A stretch of 64,000 bases of DNA, from positions 372,001-436,000 of the forward strand of contig JAMXDE010000023.1 of NCBI GenBank assembly GCA_026770025.1, in the 5' to 3' direction. Below the pieces are notes generated by a model. That model was not told where the DNA came from, searched no databases, and saw only the letters and a list, made by a program, of their open reading frames with translations. Source of the DNA: Craspedostauros australis. Taxonomy: Eukaryota; Bacillariophyta; Bacillariophyceae; Mastogloiales; Achnanthaceae. Positions 43,885 through 57,100 of this stretch are shown here, one piece after another (the first letter of the stretch is position 1; every line of letters starts with the position of its first letter). Made by a program: the position numbers and the translations under genes.

Positions 43885-46672
43885 ATGATGTTCCAACTCC
43901 GAATCCTTTCCGCCCTCTCCCTCGGTGTCCTGGCCTCAGGATTCGTCAACCACAACAGCCGTCATGCGTGCCCAACATTCGGCCTGCAGAAGTCGCGGCT
44001 GTGCATGTCGGCCGTCGCCGAAGCGCCAGAAGCAACTGAAGTCTCAGCCAACAAGATCAGAAATATTGCCGTGATTGCTCACGTCGATCACGGAAAGACC
44101 ACCTTGGTCGATGCCCTGATCAGGTATGTACGGTATGCATGCAAATGCACAGATGGAATCAAATTGGTTCATGAAATTCTTTTGTGCTTGTTTCGATCTC
44201 GGCCATCGCTGCTGGTCCCGTCGACCGTGAAAGAATCTTCGATATCTTCCATTCAGCCTCCGGTGACGACGCACATTTCTCACTTTCAATTCGTTCTCCT
44301 CTTCGATCATATTCTATAACATTACACAACCAAACAACTCAAACAAATTACAACTACGATGGCCGCAATCAACGACGTGCAGACAATCTGGAGTGTTCCG
44401 TGATGCTGCCCAGGCCGATGGTGCCGGTGAGCGTGTCATGGACAGCGAGGACCAGGAGAAGGAACGTGGTATCACCATTCTCTCCAAGAATCTCGCCATC
44501 CAGCGTGATGATGTCAAGATCAACATCATGGACACACCAGTAAGTTGCAACCAATCGGCTAATGCTATGAACGTTGCCTGTGAAAGAAGACGCGATCCCA
44601 TGAACAACCGACTCAACGCTCCCTCTATTTCTTTCTTCATTTCCATTTGCTTCTTTTCGCAAAATCTGCTATGTTCGGTTTCTCCATTCTGCAACTGCCA
44701 CGATGCTCGCTCTTGCAACACTCCCAACCAAACTAACCTTCATCAACATCATTGACAACATCAACAACAACAGGGTCACGCTGACTTCGGTGGTGAAGTC
44801 GAACGTGTGCTCGGTATGTGCGAGGGTGTGCTGCTTCTGGTCGACTCCGTCGAGGGACCAAAGCCACAGACTCGCTTCGTGCTCGACAAAGCCTTGAAGA
44901 AGGGATTGAAGGCAGTCGTCGTCGTCAACAAGATCGACCGTCCAGCCGCCCGCCCCGAATACGCCGTCGACATGGTCTTTGACCTTTTCGTCGAGCTCGG
45001 TGCCACCGACACGCAGACCGACTTCCGCGTCGTCTACGCCAGTGGATTGCAGGGAATTGCCGGAGACGAGCCAGATGCGCTTGCCGACGACATGGGACCT
45101 CTGTTCGATGCCATCGTCGAGTCCATCGACGCCCCAACCGTGACCAACTCGGAGGCCGACGGTCTCCAGGCCCTCATCAGTAACATTGACTACGACAATT
45201 TCAAGGGAAAGATGGGTATCGCCCGCATTACCAACGGCTCCATCAAGGCCGGACAGTCCATCGCCCTCACCCGCCCAGATGTTGACAAGAAGACTGGTCG
45301 CCTCGGAGACCTCTTCGTCTTTGACAACCTCGGAAAGCGCCAGGTGGAGCAGGCATCCGCCGGAGAGATTATTATGTTCAGCGGCATGGACAACGTCGAG
45401 ATTGGTGACACCCTCGTGACCAACGAGCAGAACGGTGTCAACGCCGCCGAGCCACTCACACCAATCGCCGTCGAACAACCAACCGTCCGCATGACCATCG
45501 GCGTCAACAAGTCCCCACTTGCCGGACGCGAAGGAAAGTTCCTCACCAGCCGTATGATCCGTGACCGTCTCTTCAAGGAGCTCGACCGCAACGTCGCCCT
45601 CCAGGTCGAGGAGACCGACTCCGCCGACCGTTACGAAGTGTCTGGACGTGGACAGCTGCACCTGACCGTGCTCATCGAGACCATGCGCCGTGAGGGATTC
45701 GAGCTCGAGATCGGACCACCAACTGTTATCTACAAGGTCAACGAGGAGACCGGAAAGGAAGAGGAGCCATGGGAGGCCGTCGAGGTCCGCGTGCCAGAGG
45801 AGTACTCCGGCGCCGTCATCGAGACCCTTAACTTGCGCAAGGGTGAGCTGCAGGATATGGGACTCGAGGAAGGCGAGGGCCTCACCGTCGTCAAGTACCT
45901 CGTCCCAACCCGCGGTATGCTCGGACTGAAGTCTTCGCTTCTGTCCTCCACTCGCGGTACCGCCATTATCGACAGCGTGTTCGATTCGTACCGCCCACGC
46001 ATCAAGGGTGAGATCCAGGGCCGCGATAAGGGATCGCTCCTGGCCTTCGCTGACGGTGGTGCCACCACCTTCGGTATCGAGGGTGCCCAGGACCGCGGTA
46101 AAATGTTCGTCAAGGTCGGAGACGACGTCTACAAGAACATGATGTAAGTCGAGATCTGATGGCACAGGAGGATGAGAGAGAGAGAGACAGCGCTCGTGCG
46201 TGTGCGCGCGTGTTTGTGGCGTGAATTGCATGTGATTGTTGCCAGCGCTCTTCCTGCCTTTCCCTGATGCCAACCGTCCGAATACCTCTGACTGGATCGC
46301 TGTATCATGGCACCAGAGATGAACATCCACTCACTCACACACAAACCTTGCTTTTTGGCACCGTCTTCTTTCGTTCTCAACGCCACAACATCATCATTCC
46401 AATACACAACGCTCTTACAACTCTGCAGCGTCGGAATCCATCAGCGCCCAGCCGACCTCGAGGTGAACGTGTGCAAGACCAAGGCCTTGAACAACATGCG
46501 TTCCGCCACCAAGGAAGTGAAGACAGGTGTCATCGCACCAGTCGACATGTCCCTCGATTCTTGCGTCGAGTACCTCAACGCCGACGAAATCCTGGAGGTG
46601 ACACCAAGCCTTTTCCGCATGGCCAAGAACCCAGACATGCTCGGCAAGAGAAAGGGAGGAAAGAACAAATAA
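43885..46672 (+). CDS. typA: Plastid TypA/BipA translational GTPase
   Basis: Exons are 43885-44123, 44383-44539, 44774-46143 and 46429-46672 (2,010 nt, 669 residues), all GT-AG with matching phases. Motifs: G1 [10 protein letters not shown]2 within ERGITI, G3 [12 protein letters not shown] (restored across the second splice) and G4 NKIDRP. Then come the elongation-factor domain II, the EF-G-like domain and the BipA-specific C-terminus ([20 protein letters not shown], then after the last splice [17 protein letters not shown]). TypA/BipA binds the ribosome and assists ribosome assembly and stress growth; plastid forms are known in plants. The N-terminus is a signal peptide ending ASGF, the diatom plastid-entry motif, so it should act on plastid ribosomes. 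The start has a good context (CACCATG). Without the last splice the frame would stop at a TAA inside the GTAAGT donor. Confidence 0.94.
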
Positions 46673-47517
46673 GCATGCAATCAATTGATTGATTCAGCCA
46701 ACAACGAATGAATGGACTCAGCAAAGCACAACGCAAAAAAAACAAGATTGCAGTCGAGCAAGCAGCCACGGCAGCAGCAGAAGGGAGTGTACTCATACTC
46801 TTAATGTGTAACATATTAAACTCAACTAGCCTCGCGCAATTGCATAAACTGGGGACATTGAGTGTGGAGTAGCCATACGGCAGTGTAGATTGTGCGCGCT
46901 CATAGAGTAGAATATTGTATGAAAGATTCATCATCCTCGTTGTGGGGCGATTGTGGCGACTTGTCTTACCTACTTTCCGAACAGAAGAGAAGGGAAGAAC
47001 ACGAAGGAAGAGACGGATGAGGCTGCTGTCCACGACTGGTATCTTTCGCCCAACCAACGTCTCCGATGAAAACAGTCTCCAGAATTGAATCCAACGAATC
47101 GATCTCGCAACGACACGCGTCATACCAACAATGACCACAACACACGTTCACGACAGGCTGTTTCGTCACTTCACTTCTCCCTTGTTCACTGCTGTGTTTC
47201 CCACGACAACCAACCAAGAAGGCACAAAACGATCGCGGATCTCCTTTCTCTCTCTGGTTGTGTTGGTGTGGAACGCAACACTTCGTTCCAACCACAACTC
47301 GCGCCGATTCCGCACGAATCGTTTGGGCCTCCCCAAATTCTGTTTTGTATTTGTTGCTCGGCCGTCCATCCAGGCCATCCATCCGTTTGCTCACAAAGCA
47401 TTGCTCTCCAGTTGTTGCCCAACATCCCAGCACCATCCCGAAGATCATACAAACAGTGGAGTAATAGACTCTGCGGAATAGCAGCAGCACATCGGCAGCA
47501 TCGAGCAAACTAGCAAG
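46673..47517. other. Intergenic between typA and the MFS gene
   Basis: Short overlapping frames on both strands (46575..47138 and 46966..47532 on the minus strand) have no domain and cover UTRs of both neighbours. Nothing else stands out. Confidence 0.45.
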
Positions 47518-49245
47518 ATGGCGCCAAACCAAGAGGCGAACACGTTGGCGGAGCCATTGCTTGCCTCCGACGATGACGCCCGCAGCACAGATCAGTCACC
47601 GGCAGAATCCACAGCTGCCACAGCAGCCACCATCAACAAGAACGTGACGTTCCCGTCCTGGCTGTGCTGCGGCCGCTCCAAGGCCGTCAACCACAACGTG
47701 CTGCTGAACCTGCTGAGCTGCGTCTTCTACGGCGTCTCCGCGAGTCTCTGGAACGGCACCGCCAATGCCGCCTACCTCAAGAAGCTCGGCCATGATCGGA
47801 ACAGCCCGCTGGGCAACATCGAGGCCGTCTCCGGTCTCTCCTCCCTCCTCGCCGCCCTGCCCGTCGGCTATCTAGCCGACAAGTTCGAACGCTCCCGCAT
47901 CATCGCCTTCGGGGGCTGGCTCATGTTCTTCACGTCCATCATCCAGATCGTCCTCCTCACGTGGATCGGAACGGATGAGTTCGAAGACGAAGAGAATGAC
48001 TTCCTGGGCATGTCCACCGCCACGTCCGCGGACCGCGAGAAGGCGCTGTGGATCTACGGCCTCGTCATGGCCTTCTGGGGTGTTTGCGACGGTGTCCTCA
48101 ACGGCCCTGCGCAGGCGCTCTACGCAGATTCCACCGCCGAAGGCGAACGCTCCACCTACTACACTTACCTCTTTGCCTGCTACATCGGCGCGTCCTCCAT
48201 CGGACCCATCGTGTCCATCGTCCTCTTCCAGACGCTGGGCGACACGTGGGACATGTACCACCTGCGCATGATCCTGTACGTCGGTTTGGGCATCGGCCTT
48301 TGCAACGTCCCCATCATGCTGCTGTTTGATGACAAGAAGTCACTCGAGGAGGTCGACGCGCCGGCAAGCACCCTCACCAGCAGCGACAGCAACGGCGCCA
48401 GCAATGCCAACTCTGAGGAAACGCAGGAGGCGGTCGCCGGTGCGGAGGAATCCATCACCGCCGACCAACCTTGCGACGCCGAGAACGCGACCACCGCCGA
48501 GGCGCCCGTGTCAGAGGCCACCGCGGCGCTGCGAAAGCACCAGGCGTGGATCCCGTACATCATCTTCATCCAGTCCTTCATCACGGCGATGGGATCCGGC
48601 ATGACCGTCAAGTTCTTCCCGCTCTTCTTCAAGGACGAGGTCGGCATGACGCCATCGCAGGTGCAGATCATCTACGTCTGCGTCCCCGTCGTCATGATCC
48701 TAGCATCCAACGCCTGCTCCGCCGTGGCCAAGTGCATCGGCCGCGTGCAATCCAAGCTCATCTTCAGCACGGCAGGCGTCTCCTGCCTCTACTCCATGGT
48801 CCTCTTCAAGTCCTACCTCGACGCCCATCCCTTCATCCTTGTTCCCGTCTACGTCGTGCGCACCAGCCTCATGAACGGATCCTACCCGCTGGAGGAGAGC
48901 ATCCTCATGGACTTCGTCCCCAAGGCGGAACGCGCGCGCTGGAAGTCCCTTGATTCCATCGCCGTCTTCGGATGGTGCGGCAGCGCCGCCTTCGGTGGCT
49001 GGTTGTCGGACAAGTACGACTACACCTACACCTTCCTCATCACAGCGATCGTGCAATCCACGGGCATCCTCATCTTCTCCACCCTCCTGCCGCTCGTGCC
49101 CCGCAAGGAGGGCAGCCGGGATCATGAGGATACCGATGCTGTTGCTGTCAATAACGACGACAACGACGACGGTGATGGCGTTTTGGATGTCACCAATCCC
49201 GAATCCTTGTCGGAGCCCCTTTTGAATGAGACCAGCGTCGAATAA
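47518..49245 (+). CDS. Major facilitator superfamily transporter
   Basis: A single-exon gene of 575 residues with about twelve membrane helices in two groups of six. The loop after helix 2 has GYLADKFERSR, a version of the MFS signature GxLxDRxGRR, and the second half has the matching GGWLSDKYDYTY. A hydrophilic central loop of about 60 residues (approximately 280-340, Ser/Ala/Glu/Thr-rich) links the halves. The N-terminus carries an acidic dileucine-like stretch (LAEPLLASDDD), and the C-terminus repeats a similar string (SEPLLNE); such motifs can direct proteins to the vacuole or endosomes. The substrate is not evident, and the best-conserved part is the N-terminal half. GC-rich codon use is like that of a well-expressed gene. 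Confidence 0.83.
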   Translation: MAPNQEANTLAEPLLASDDDARSTDQSPAESTAATAATINKNVTFPSWLCCGRSKAVNHNVLLNLLSCVFYGVSASLWNGTANAAYLKKLGHDRNSPLGNIEAVSGLSSLLAALPVGYLADKFERSRIIAFGGWLMFFTSIIQIVLLTWIGTDEFEDEENDFLGMSTATSADREKALWIYGLVMAFWGVCDGVLNGPAQALYADSTAEGERSTYYTYLFACYIGASSIGPIVSIVLFQTLGDTWDMYHLRMILYVGLGIGLCNVPIMLLFDDKKSLEEVDAPASTLTSSDSNGASNANSEETQEAVAGAEESITADQPCDAENATTAEAPVSEATAALRKHQAWIPYIIFIQSFITAMGSGMTVKFFPLFFKDEVGMTPSQVQIIYVCVPVVMILASNACSAVAKCIGRVQSKLIFSTAGVSCLYSMVLFKSYLDAHPFILVPVYVVRTSLMNGSYPLEESILMDFVPKAERARWKSLDSIAVFGWCGSAAFGGWLSDKYDYTYTFLITAIVQSTGILIFSTLLPLVPRKEGSRDHEDTDAVAVNNDDNDDGDGVLDVTNPESLSEPLLNETSVE

Positions 49246-50298
49246 ACAGCAGCGACGCCAGCATACGAAAGAGGAGAGTTCACATTGCTTCATAGTATAC
49301 GAGCACTAGTAAGCGGGATTCACAGTGGCCATACTACTAAGGTTCTATTGCACCACTCTGTCATTACATTCATGGATCTACTCAGCTGGAGTGATGCCGG
49401 CACAAAAAGGGTGTCTGTATTGATATTGGCATGGAACCATGTGGACGACTTGCTGGGGAGCGACGCAGTTGGATGCTCCGCATGACGAGTTTGTCTAGTC
49501 TTCGAGTGATAACATCTATGACATCTCCATTGTGGTACCAACGGATATGTGAAGAGAGTCCGAGTTGGAGGTGCCGTTTGAGATGACCGTCGTTTCTGAA
49601 CTGGCGATCGTGACCGTTGGTGTGAAATCACGATTCCTTTCAGGCGCGCTGTGTCGCCGCAACGACGACCAACGCTCGGCATCAACCTCGCTCCACATCG
49701 CAAGAGAGGACGATGTTCGACAATCTACGAGTAGAGAAGAGAGAAGATGTTTGGCATGACCAAGGTTTAATCTGCTCGCCCCTTTCTTTGGGTCGTCGTC
49801 ATCCGAGCTCTGGGGGCGCCCGAGATGGCCGCAACCAACGCCAGCGCTAAAAATGAGGCCACAAATTGTCAATGATTGGAACAACACCAATGCGTCGGTT
49901 GGGGGCACTCGGACTCACACGAACTACACTACACTGCGCTTTGGCGCCGTCCATTTTCTCCTACTGGCCCCAATGTTTGGTTTGGGCATTTCGATGATTC
50001 TCGCCGGATCGAGCGCATGACGCTTTGGGAGTTATCACAAAGTCCCAACGGGACATGATCGTCGCTTTGTGCACAGGCGGATGATGCCATCGATGCAAGA
50101 TGAGTTTCGTGTCTGCTGCCTCCTTGCGTTAGATTGGCCCGCCATCATGACCTTTCTGCCCGCCCAGCAGCGATCTCTTTGTCTTTTGGACGGAACGTTT
50201 TCGTCTTTCAGACACAGCGCTCGGAGCAGATGGCGACAAGGTGTTCTCATCTGTGACACCAAGTGAGATGCATGATGCGTTGTGGGACGGCGAAAATG
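49246..50298. other. Intergenic before the retrotransposon
   Basis: Contains the 3' UTR of the MFS gene. A minus-strand frame (49516..49908) has a hydrophobic start but no ATG and no domain. If the retrotransposon is removed, the sequence joins to 59781 onward through a single CGAAC. Confidence 0.4.
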
Positions 50299-50303
50299 CG
50301 AAC

Positions 50304-51063
50304 AGCGAGAATAGAGGGCAAATGAAGTCCGGTTGTGTCCGGCTTTGCCTTCCAGTGTCGGACTTTGGCAGGTCAAAAGGGGAAGTGAAACTGCCAACGT
50401 CAGCGCGGTTAAACGTAGTGTGACCACGAACGTAGATGAGACGATTGAGAATGTGTTTTGAGTTGATTTGGTGGTTGTAAAGCTTGAGTTTTGTAAGATT
50501 GTTGTTTTTATGAGATTGTTTTGGTTGAAGGTTGGAGAGGAAAACGAGATGGGCTGGTCATCACACTGCTCTGCTGTTGGTTGTCGCTGTTCATGGTCTT
50601 GTACATTTGAAAAATTGCTCCACAATCCCCAGGCGATGAAACCACGATGCTTCATCGCTCTTGGCAGGTTTGAGAGCTGATTCTCCAATTGTTGGAGTGA
50701 AGGTGCGAGTGTTCCATGTCTTAGTCTTGTTCCAATTTTGCAGGATAGTCTTGCTTTTGATCCAAGACCGGCACATCCTGCATGGAAGATGTCAGTTTCA
50801 TACATATGTAATCTTGGAACACATGGCAAAGAGGCAAGTGAGAAGCATCAACTGTGCATGCAGGATGAGCCATGCACTTGTATTCTTGCAGACAGATGCC
50901 TTCACATATGTAGTCTCTTTTGGAGGTAGAGTGCCTGTCCATTTGTTGCTCAATCGTGTGTACTGGTGGTAGTACAGACAATTCGGTCACCGGTCAATGG
51001 GGGCATGAAGGGAAAATACCAATTTTCAGCAATTTTTCAGTGACATCATGGTATATTGCAACT
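50304..51063 (-). repeat. 3' LTR of the copia element
   Basis: 760 bp, identical by eye to 59016-59775. On the plus strand it begins AGCGAGAATAG and ends TATATTGCAACT. The termini implied by the CGAAC duplication are AG...CT instead of the usual TG...CA. Short ORFs inside it are repeated in the other LTR and are not genes. Confidence 0.95.
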
Positions 51064-51072
51064 CTCCCTCTC
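51064..51072 (-). other. Polypurine tract of the copia element
   Basis: Read on the minus strand it is GAGAGGGAG, directly abutting the 3' LTR. This is the usual primer site for plus-strand DNA synthesis. Confidence 0.7.
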
Positions 51073-51130
51073 GACAAGCAATGGGACCCGTATCGTGAAA
51101 AACCTCTTCTTCTTCAAACCATCTCACCAT

Positions 51131-54100
51131 TTACCATCCCATGAGCAATTTGCGAAGAGACTCAAATATCTCCCGCACTGAGCCCTTGGTAAAGATGTCG
51201 GCGATTTGTTCTGCGGATGCCACGCGCTGGATCTTGATGAAGCCCTCCTTCACCCAGTACCAGAAGAAATGCCACTTCACAAGAAAGTGCTTGGTGCGAT
51301 TTGTGATGTGATGCTTCGTTGCGAGTGAGATACACGCATTGTTGTCTTCAAACACGGTGCACTGGAGATGCGTGAGCAACTCCTGCTTGAGTCCGGTGCG
51401 GGTGGCGACCTCCCGAATGAGCTGTTGTAGTGGAATGAGGGCTCGCATTGCCATTGATAGCGCAGCATATTCGGCCTCAGTTGTAGAGAGAGCTATCTCG
51501 GTCTGCAGCTTGGACCGCCAGATTAGAGGACATCCTCCAAGGATAATGATGTATCCAGTACGCGACTTGACTGATGTAGGATTATCGTCGGGCTCTCGAT
51601 GATGTAGCCCAGCAAAATCAGCATCGACGTAGCATTGCAGGTCCAGCTTGCCAGATGGCCGGATGATGGTGCCTTGTGCCTTGGTTCGCGCAAGGTACCG
51701 CACGATGGTCTTAAGCGCCCTGGCGTGGGATTGCTTGGGAGAGTGGCTGAAGCGTGCTGCTTGGGACACAGCAAACGCAATGTCTGGCCTTGTGTTGGTT
51801 GCCAAGTACAGCAGCATACCGATGATAGACCGATAGTTCCAAGATTCCTTCATCGCTTCTCCATCCGGATCACTACCGAGAGCTGCTTTGGTAGCAGGAA
51901 TCCAGTTTGGGTTGCACGCTTCCATTCCAGTTGCCGCGATGATCTTATCGATCAGTCCTTGCTGAGACATGTGGATCGATCCGTCGCGGTTCTTATCCAG
52001 TTTGATTCCAAGGAACTCGTTGAACGTTCCTTCCTTGGTCAGCTCGAAGCCGCGTCTGGTCATTGACTGGATGAAATCGTCGATGTCCTTCTCGTGTGGT
52101 GCTGCAATGCCTGCGTCGTCCACATATAGTGCCAGCATCATCCCAGGGCGCAAGAACAGACAGGGGTCCTGCTCGCTGGCCTTGAACCCTTCAGCTGTTA
52201 GTGCTCGCAGTAGGTGCTCATGCCAGAGCCGAGGGGCCACTGTCAAGCCATATAGGCTCTTTTGGAGCTTGAGACATACATTGGGTCCGTTGGTTGACCG
52301 AAAGCCCCGAGGTAGGTGGATGTAGATGTCTCGATGGATGGCGGCTTGGACGAAGGCGCTCACAAAGTCGATTGACACAGTGACCCATCCAAGGAGAATT
52401 GCGGTGATTAGGAAGACGCGGACCGACGGCCAAGCGACCACAGGAGCAAGAGTGGATTCCGTTTCGTCCACAAGGTCGCCTCGAACGCAGAACCTGGCCT
52501 TGTGCTTCTTGATGGATCCGTCAGGTCGGCGCTTGCGACGGAACACCCAGGTACCCGGTGCAATCTTGCCAACTGCTTCGGCCTTGCTGACCTCGACCCA
52601 TGTGCCCTTGGAGACCAAGTCTGTGACTTCTTTCTTGGCTGCTTCCATCCATTTCTCTCTGTCTTCGTCCTTCATAGCTTCATCAAAGGAAAGGGTGTCG
52701 GGGTCTGTTGGTGATGCTTTGAAGCTGCTCGGTCCCTCGCTCAGCTCCAGGTGGCCGTTAGACATCAGGAAGACGGCTTCGGATCCTGAGATGGATCTGC
52801 CAGATGGGTCGGATTCGCCGTCCTCATTCATCGTCAGAAACGCATATTCCTCTGCTCCGTTGGTGTCGCAGGCGGTCATGGATGGATCTGCGAGCTGCGG
52901 GATGGAGTCGATCCACAGGCATTGCTCAACGTCATCTGGATCATGGTCGCTGGTGTCTTGTTCAGCGGAATCGGGCATGTTGCTGTCGGGGTTGTCACTG
53001 GACCTGGAGGCATTGGATTGGGAGTTCTCTTCGCCATTGGGAGAGACTCGAGGCAGCCCTTCCGGAGGATCTATATTGTGGCCTGCAGCTACCTGAGTCC
53101 ACCAGTCTCTGAGCTCATCAAAGTCGAAGTTGGTTGAGTATGCGTCAAGTCCGTAGTGCTCAATGATGTGAAGCGCGGTGAGGAGATTTGCGAGTTGATC
53201 GATCTCATTTTGCAAGTCCTGAGGCAGAGCGAACTCCTCTTCCTGTTGGTCGTCTCTCCTGTCTGGATCTCTCCCATCGTCTTGTACAGCCATGTGCACC
53301 ATGATTCGATCTCCTCCTTCATCGATATCATCATTGTCGCTCCGGTCTTGCTGCAGCAAGCGACCATGTACTGCGTAGATGGTTTCAGACATGTCTGCGA
53401 TCTGCCAGCGAAAGTGGTTGTCCGGCGAGTCGTAGAGAGCCAAAGTGGAGAGTGCAGTCCTGATCATATCGCAGGCAGCTTCTTCAGCGGCAGTCAAGCG
53501 GGCTCTGGCATTGCTGTCCACTTGTGCGATGTGTGGATTGATACGTCCACAGGAGTCCTGTTTGAGTTTTTCAAGCTCGGACATGGAAGTTGTCATGTGG
53601 ATTGCTGCTTCCTCAATGCTGTGCAGTGGTTCAGTGATTGGGCTGTTGCTTCCATTGGCTCCTTTCAGGAGTTCAATCGCTGAGAGAATCGAGCTTGACA
53701 AGTGGGCGGCCGTCACAGCATCAATGGATGGTGAGGTCTGGTGAATTGGTTGGCAGACGAAGGCCTGAGCCATGCCACCCATCTGGCTGTATTCAAGGCG
53801 TTGTGGAGGAGCTCTCTTTCTGGGGTTGGATCGTCTTGCTTCAATCCGTGCCGATCGACGGACTGGTTGCTGCTGTCGATTTCGTCTGCGACGCTCCCTC
53901 TGTTGAGGTGCTGGGTTCGATGCAATTGGAGATGTTTCTGGCTGAGCCTTCGCTGAGCTAGCATCAGGTGTCTCCACGCTGGGTCTGTCATGGTCCATGG
54001 TGTCCTGATCGTCAGATGGGAGTGGTATGTTGTCGTTGTCGTCACCCTTGTCGTCATGAGCAGCCTCCCTGCGCGATGGTGGGACTGAGTCTCGCAAGTT

Positions 54101-57100
54101 GGCCTTCTCCATATTGTTCTGGCCTTCTCTTGGTGCATCAGTTGCAGCACTTGTTGGTTGAGCTGTTGGTGGTGCAGAGACTTCATCCGGCACTGGTGCA
54201 GTATCTGATGGTGATGGTGGGAGCTCCGGTCCAAGTTCCACAGGAAGCGGCTCTGATGGTCGATGATCCGCATTTGCTTGCTCTGCGAGTTGGCGATTCA
54301 GATCCTGGTCATGGCTGTCCTGCTCCTCTGTTTCCTGATCCTGCTGCTCGAGGCGTTCCAAATCTTCTTCATCAAAAGGGAACTTGTACTCGGTATCTCC
54401 AAACAGATTCCTCCATTGATCCGAGTTATAGTTGGGAAGGTTGGATGGATCCGAAGGCACTGTGGCAAACCAGTCGTCAAACACCACATGAAATTGAGGT
54501 GTGATGCTTCCAGTCTTGAGATTCAGAACCAGTGGGACGGTAGAGGAGTGCTTCTCGGAGAGGCCGACGTGCACAAAACGATCGCTCCGGGCCTTCCATT
54601 TTGGAATCTTCTTCCCATCTCCAACTCTGTGATCCAGCACATAAGTGGGGCATCCCCAGACGTGTAGGTTGTGAAAATGTTTCTGTGGGAAGCGAATTCG
54701 GGCAAGGATGTCGAAGGGAGAGAGGCCATTCGCGAGGTTTGGCAGCCGATTGAAGATGAATGCGGAATGACGATTTGCCATTGGCCAGAGTGGCACGACG
54801 TCCAGTTCGGGCCAGTGCAGAGTGGCATGGAGCATCATGGTTCGAGCGCTTGACACCACGGTACGAATGCTTCGTTCGGCGATGCCGTTGTGGTGATGCG
54901 CTCCGCGTCCTGCATATCGATGGGATTGATGGAAGTGTCGAAGGTGGTCAGCATAGTCTGATGAGGTGAATGCCCTTCCATTGTCGCTTTGGTATTGTTG
55001 GACAACAATGCCGAGATCTCGACACATGCTCTCGAACTTCTCCTTTGCTCTGATCATGTCTTGAGAAGATGTAGACAGGACTGGCTCAGCGAAGATGAAT
55101 CCTGAAGCATGGTCGACGAATACGATGCCGGCTCCGTACATTTCGTCATCGCTCCCTTTTCCATATCCCGAGAAGAGTCGTCCCTTTCCACCCCCTTCAA
55201 AATGATCCACAGAGACGAGTTGGCCAGGCCGAAGATTACCGAACTTGATGGCTCCCTCTCGATCACGTACTGGTCGGTGCAGATGGCCAGGGCTTGAGCG
55301 ACAGACTTGTTTCCCAAACTGGCATGCTGCGCACTTTGGAAGTGTGGCGAGGCGGGAGGCGCTTGCTTGTAGCTTGCGTGCGGCTTCGGTGTGCGCCAGG
55401 GTTCCCGAACGAAAAAGGTGCTGGATCTTCCGCATGTCATTGTGGCCCAGGCGTTGGTGCCAACGCAGCAGCTCCTTCTGTGGTTCGGACAGGTTGCGGT
55501 TGGCGGAGGAAACAGTAGTGATGGTTGCATTGAGGGCATGTGGAATGTGCTCGGTCAATGACTTCATGTTGTATGCCTTGGAAGTTGGAAGCTTGTTCTT
55601 GGGATTGATCTCGATGTTGATCTCTCCCTCTCTTCCTTGGACCTTCCACCTGCCATTCACATACTGCAGCTCGCCTGGATACATTCTTTCGAACACAGAG
55701 GTGCTGATGATCTTGGCGTTGCTTCTTGGCACATAGTATGCCGGGAATTTGAGACGGCGAATGTTTCCTCTCGTGTCTTGGATGCCCCATTCCACGGTTC
55801 CCACCAAGTGGTCAGATCGTCCTCCAAACAGCCCTGTCAGTTTCTTGGCTTGGTTTCCAATTGGCCTTCTGGGTTCGGAGACGAAGTCGGACTTGTCATG
55901 TGAGATACAGACGGTGGATCCGCTGTCCCAAATGACATCACATATCATCTTGGCTGGAAGGACGTTGGCGAGCTCGTCTGAGCTGTGACGGACAGCCGAG
56001 AAACTCGTGATAGAGGATGGTCCATCGTGTGTGCACACAGAATTTGACGGAGGCGCGTCCTCAGGCTTGAAGTAGGTGCTGAGGATCTGGGCCAGTCTGC
56101 TGGTTTGTTTCTCGGTGAGTCGCTGTCGCTGAGCAGGAGCAGGAGCATCAAATACCATCATTCGCTGACGCTGATTGCGATGTTTCTTCTTGGATGGTCC
56201 TTGCACTTCATGTCGACGAATAGGAACGGCTCTGGTTCCGAACCTGGCACCATGGCTGATGGAATTGGCTCTTGGCCGTGGGTTGGAGAAAGCCGTGCTT
56301 CTGAATCTGTGCTTGTTCGGGTTGTTCTCAAGACCGATCACACGATGACTGCGTCGCCTCAACTCAGCTGCTCTTGCTCTGGGATGCATGTTGGTTGATG
56401 CATGCATTGCAGATACTGGAGGGTCGAAGCGAGAGCGGTGGTGGCGGAGACGAATCGGAGCACGACGATGAAAGTTGATCCAATCCTTGGGTTGGGCTCG
56501 GTCACGACGGCGATCTTTCTTTTCCCAATAGGCTTCGCAGCGGCGTTGCCAACGAGGCTTGGGAACTGGACCATCAGGGTGGCGAGGCATGTCATGGTGC
56601 TTGCGTGCCAGGTATGTTGCAGTGACCATCCATGCTGCAATCGAGGCTGTCTCCCACCCATGCATGACTGCAAAGATGAGGACCTGGATGAGCAGTGGAA
56701 TGAAAAGAGGAAAGGCACCAATGAGGAGAGCCAATGGACCAAGGTAGGCCTGGATGATTTGGAACCACCCAGATGGACTTTCTTCCATCACCTTGTAGAC
56801 GTGCCATTCGGTGGAATCGAATGTGACTGTGTTGGCAGCGGTCTCGCTCTTGTTCTTGTTCTTGTCCTTGTCCTTGAAGTCGCTTCTGTGCTCACTGGTG
56901 CCATGGGAGGTGAGCCAACGCTTGCACTTGGCACACCACTTGAAAGTGGAGCTCCTGACAACCTTCTGGTGCGGTTCACCCTTGGAAGGGGGAACAGAAC
57001 GCCAACTGGTGTTGGAAGAACCCTTCTTCGCGCTGTTGGAACCCTTCTTGCCTTTGCTGCTGTGGTTGAAGCCTGCACCTTTCTTCAGATTGGGGCAGTT

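Noticed and set aside
44669-46330. 553-codon minus-strand ORF
   Set aside because: Antisense shadow of the third typA exon, caused by strong codon bias.
47872-49293. Several antisense and shifted ORFs over the MFS gene
   Set aside because: GC-rich codon bias keeps other frames open; only the plus frame from 47518 gives membrane helices and MFS motifs.
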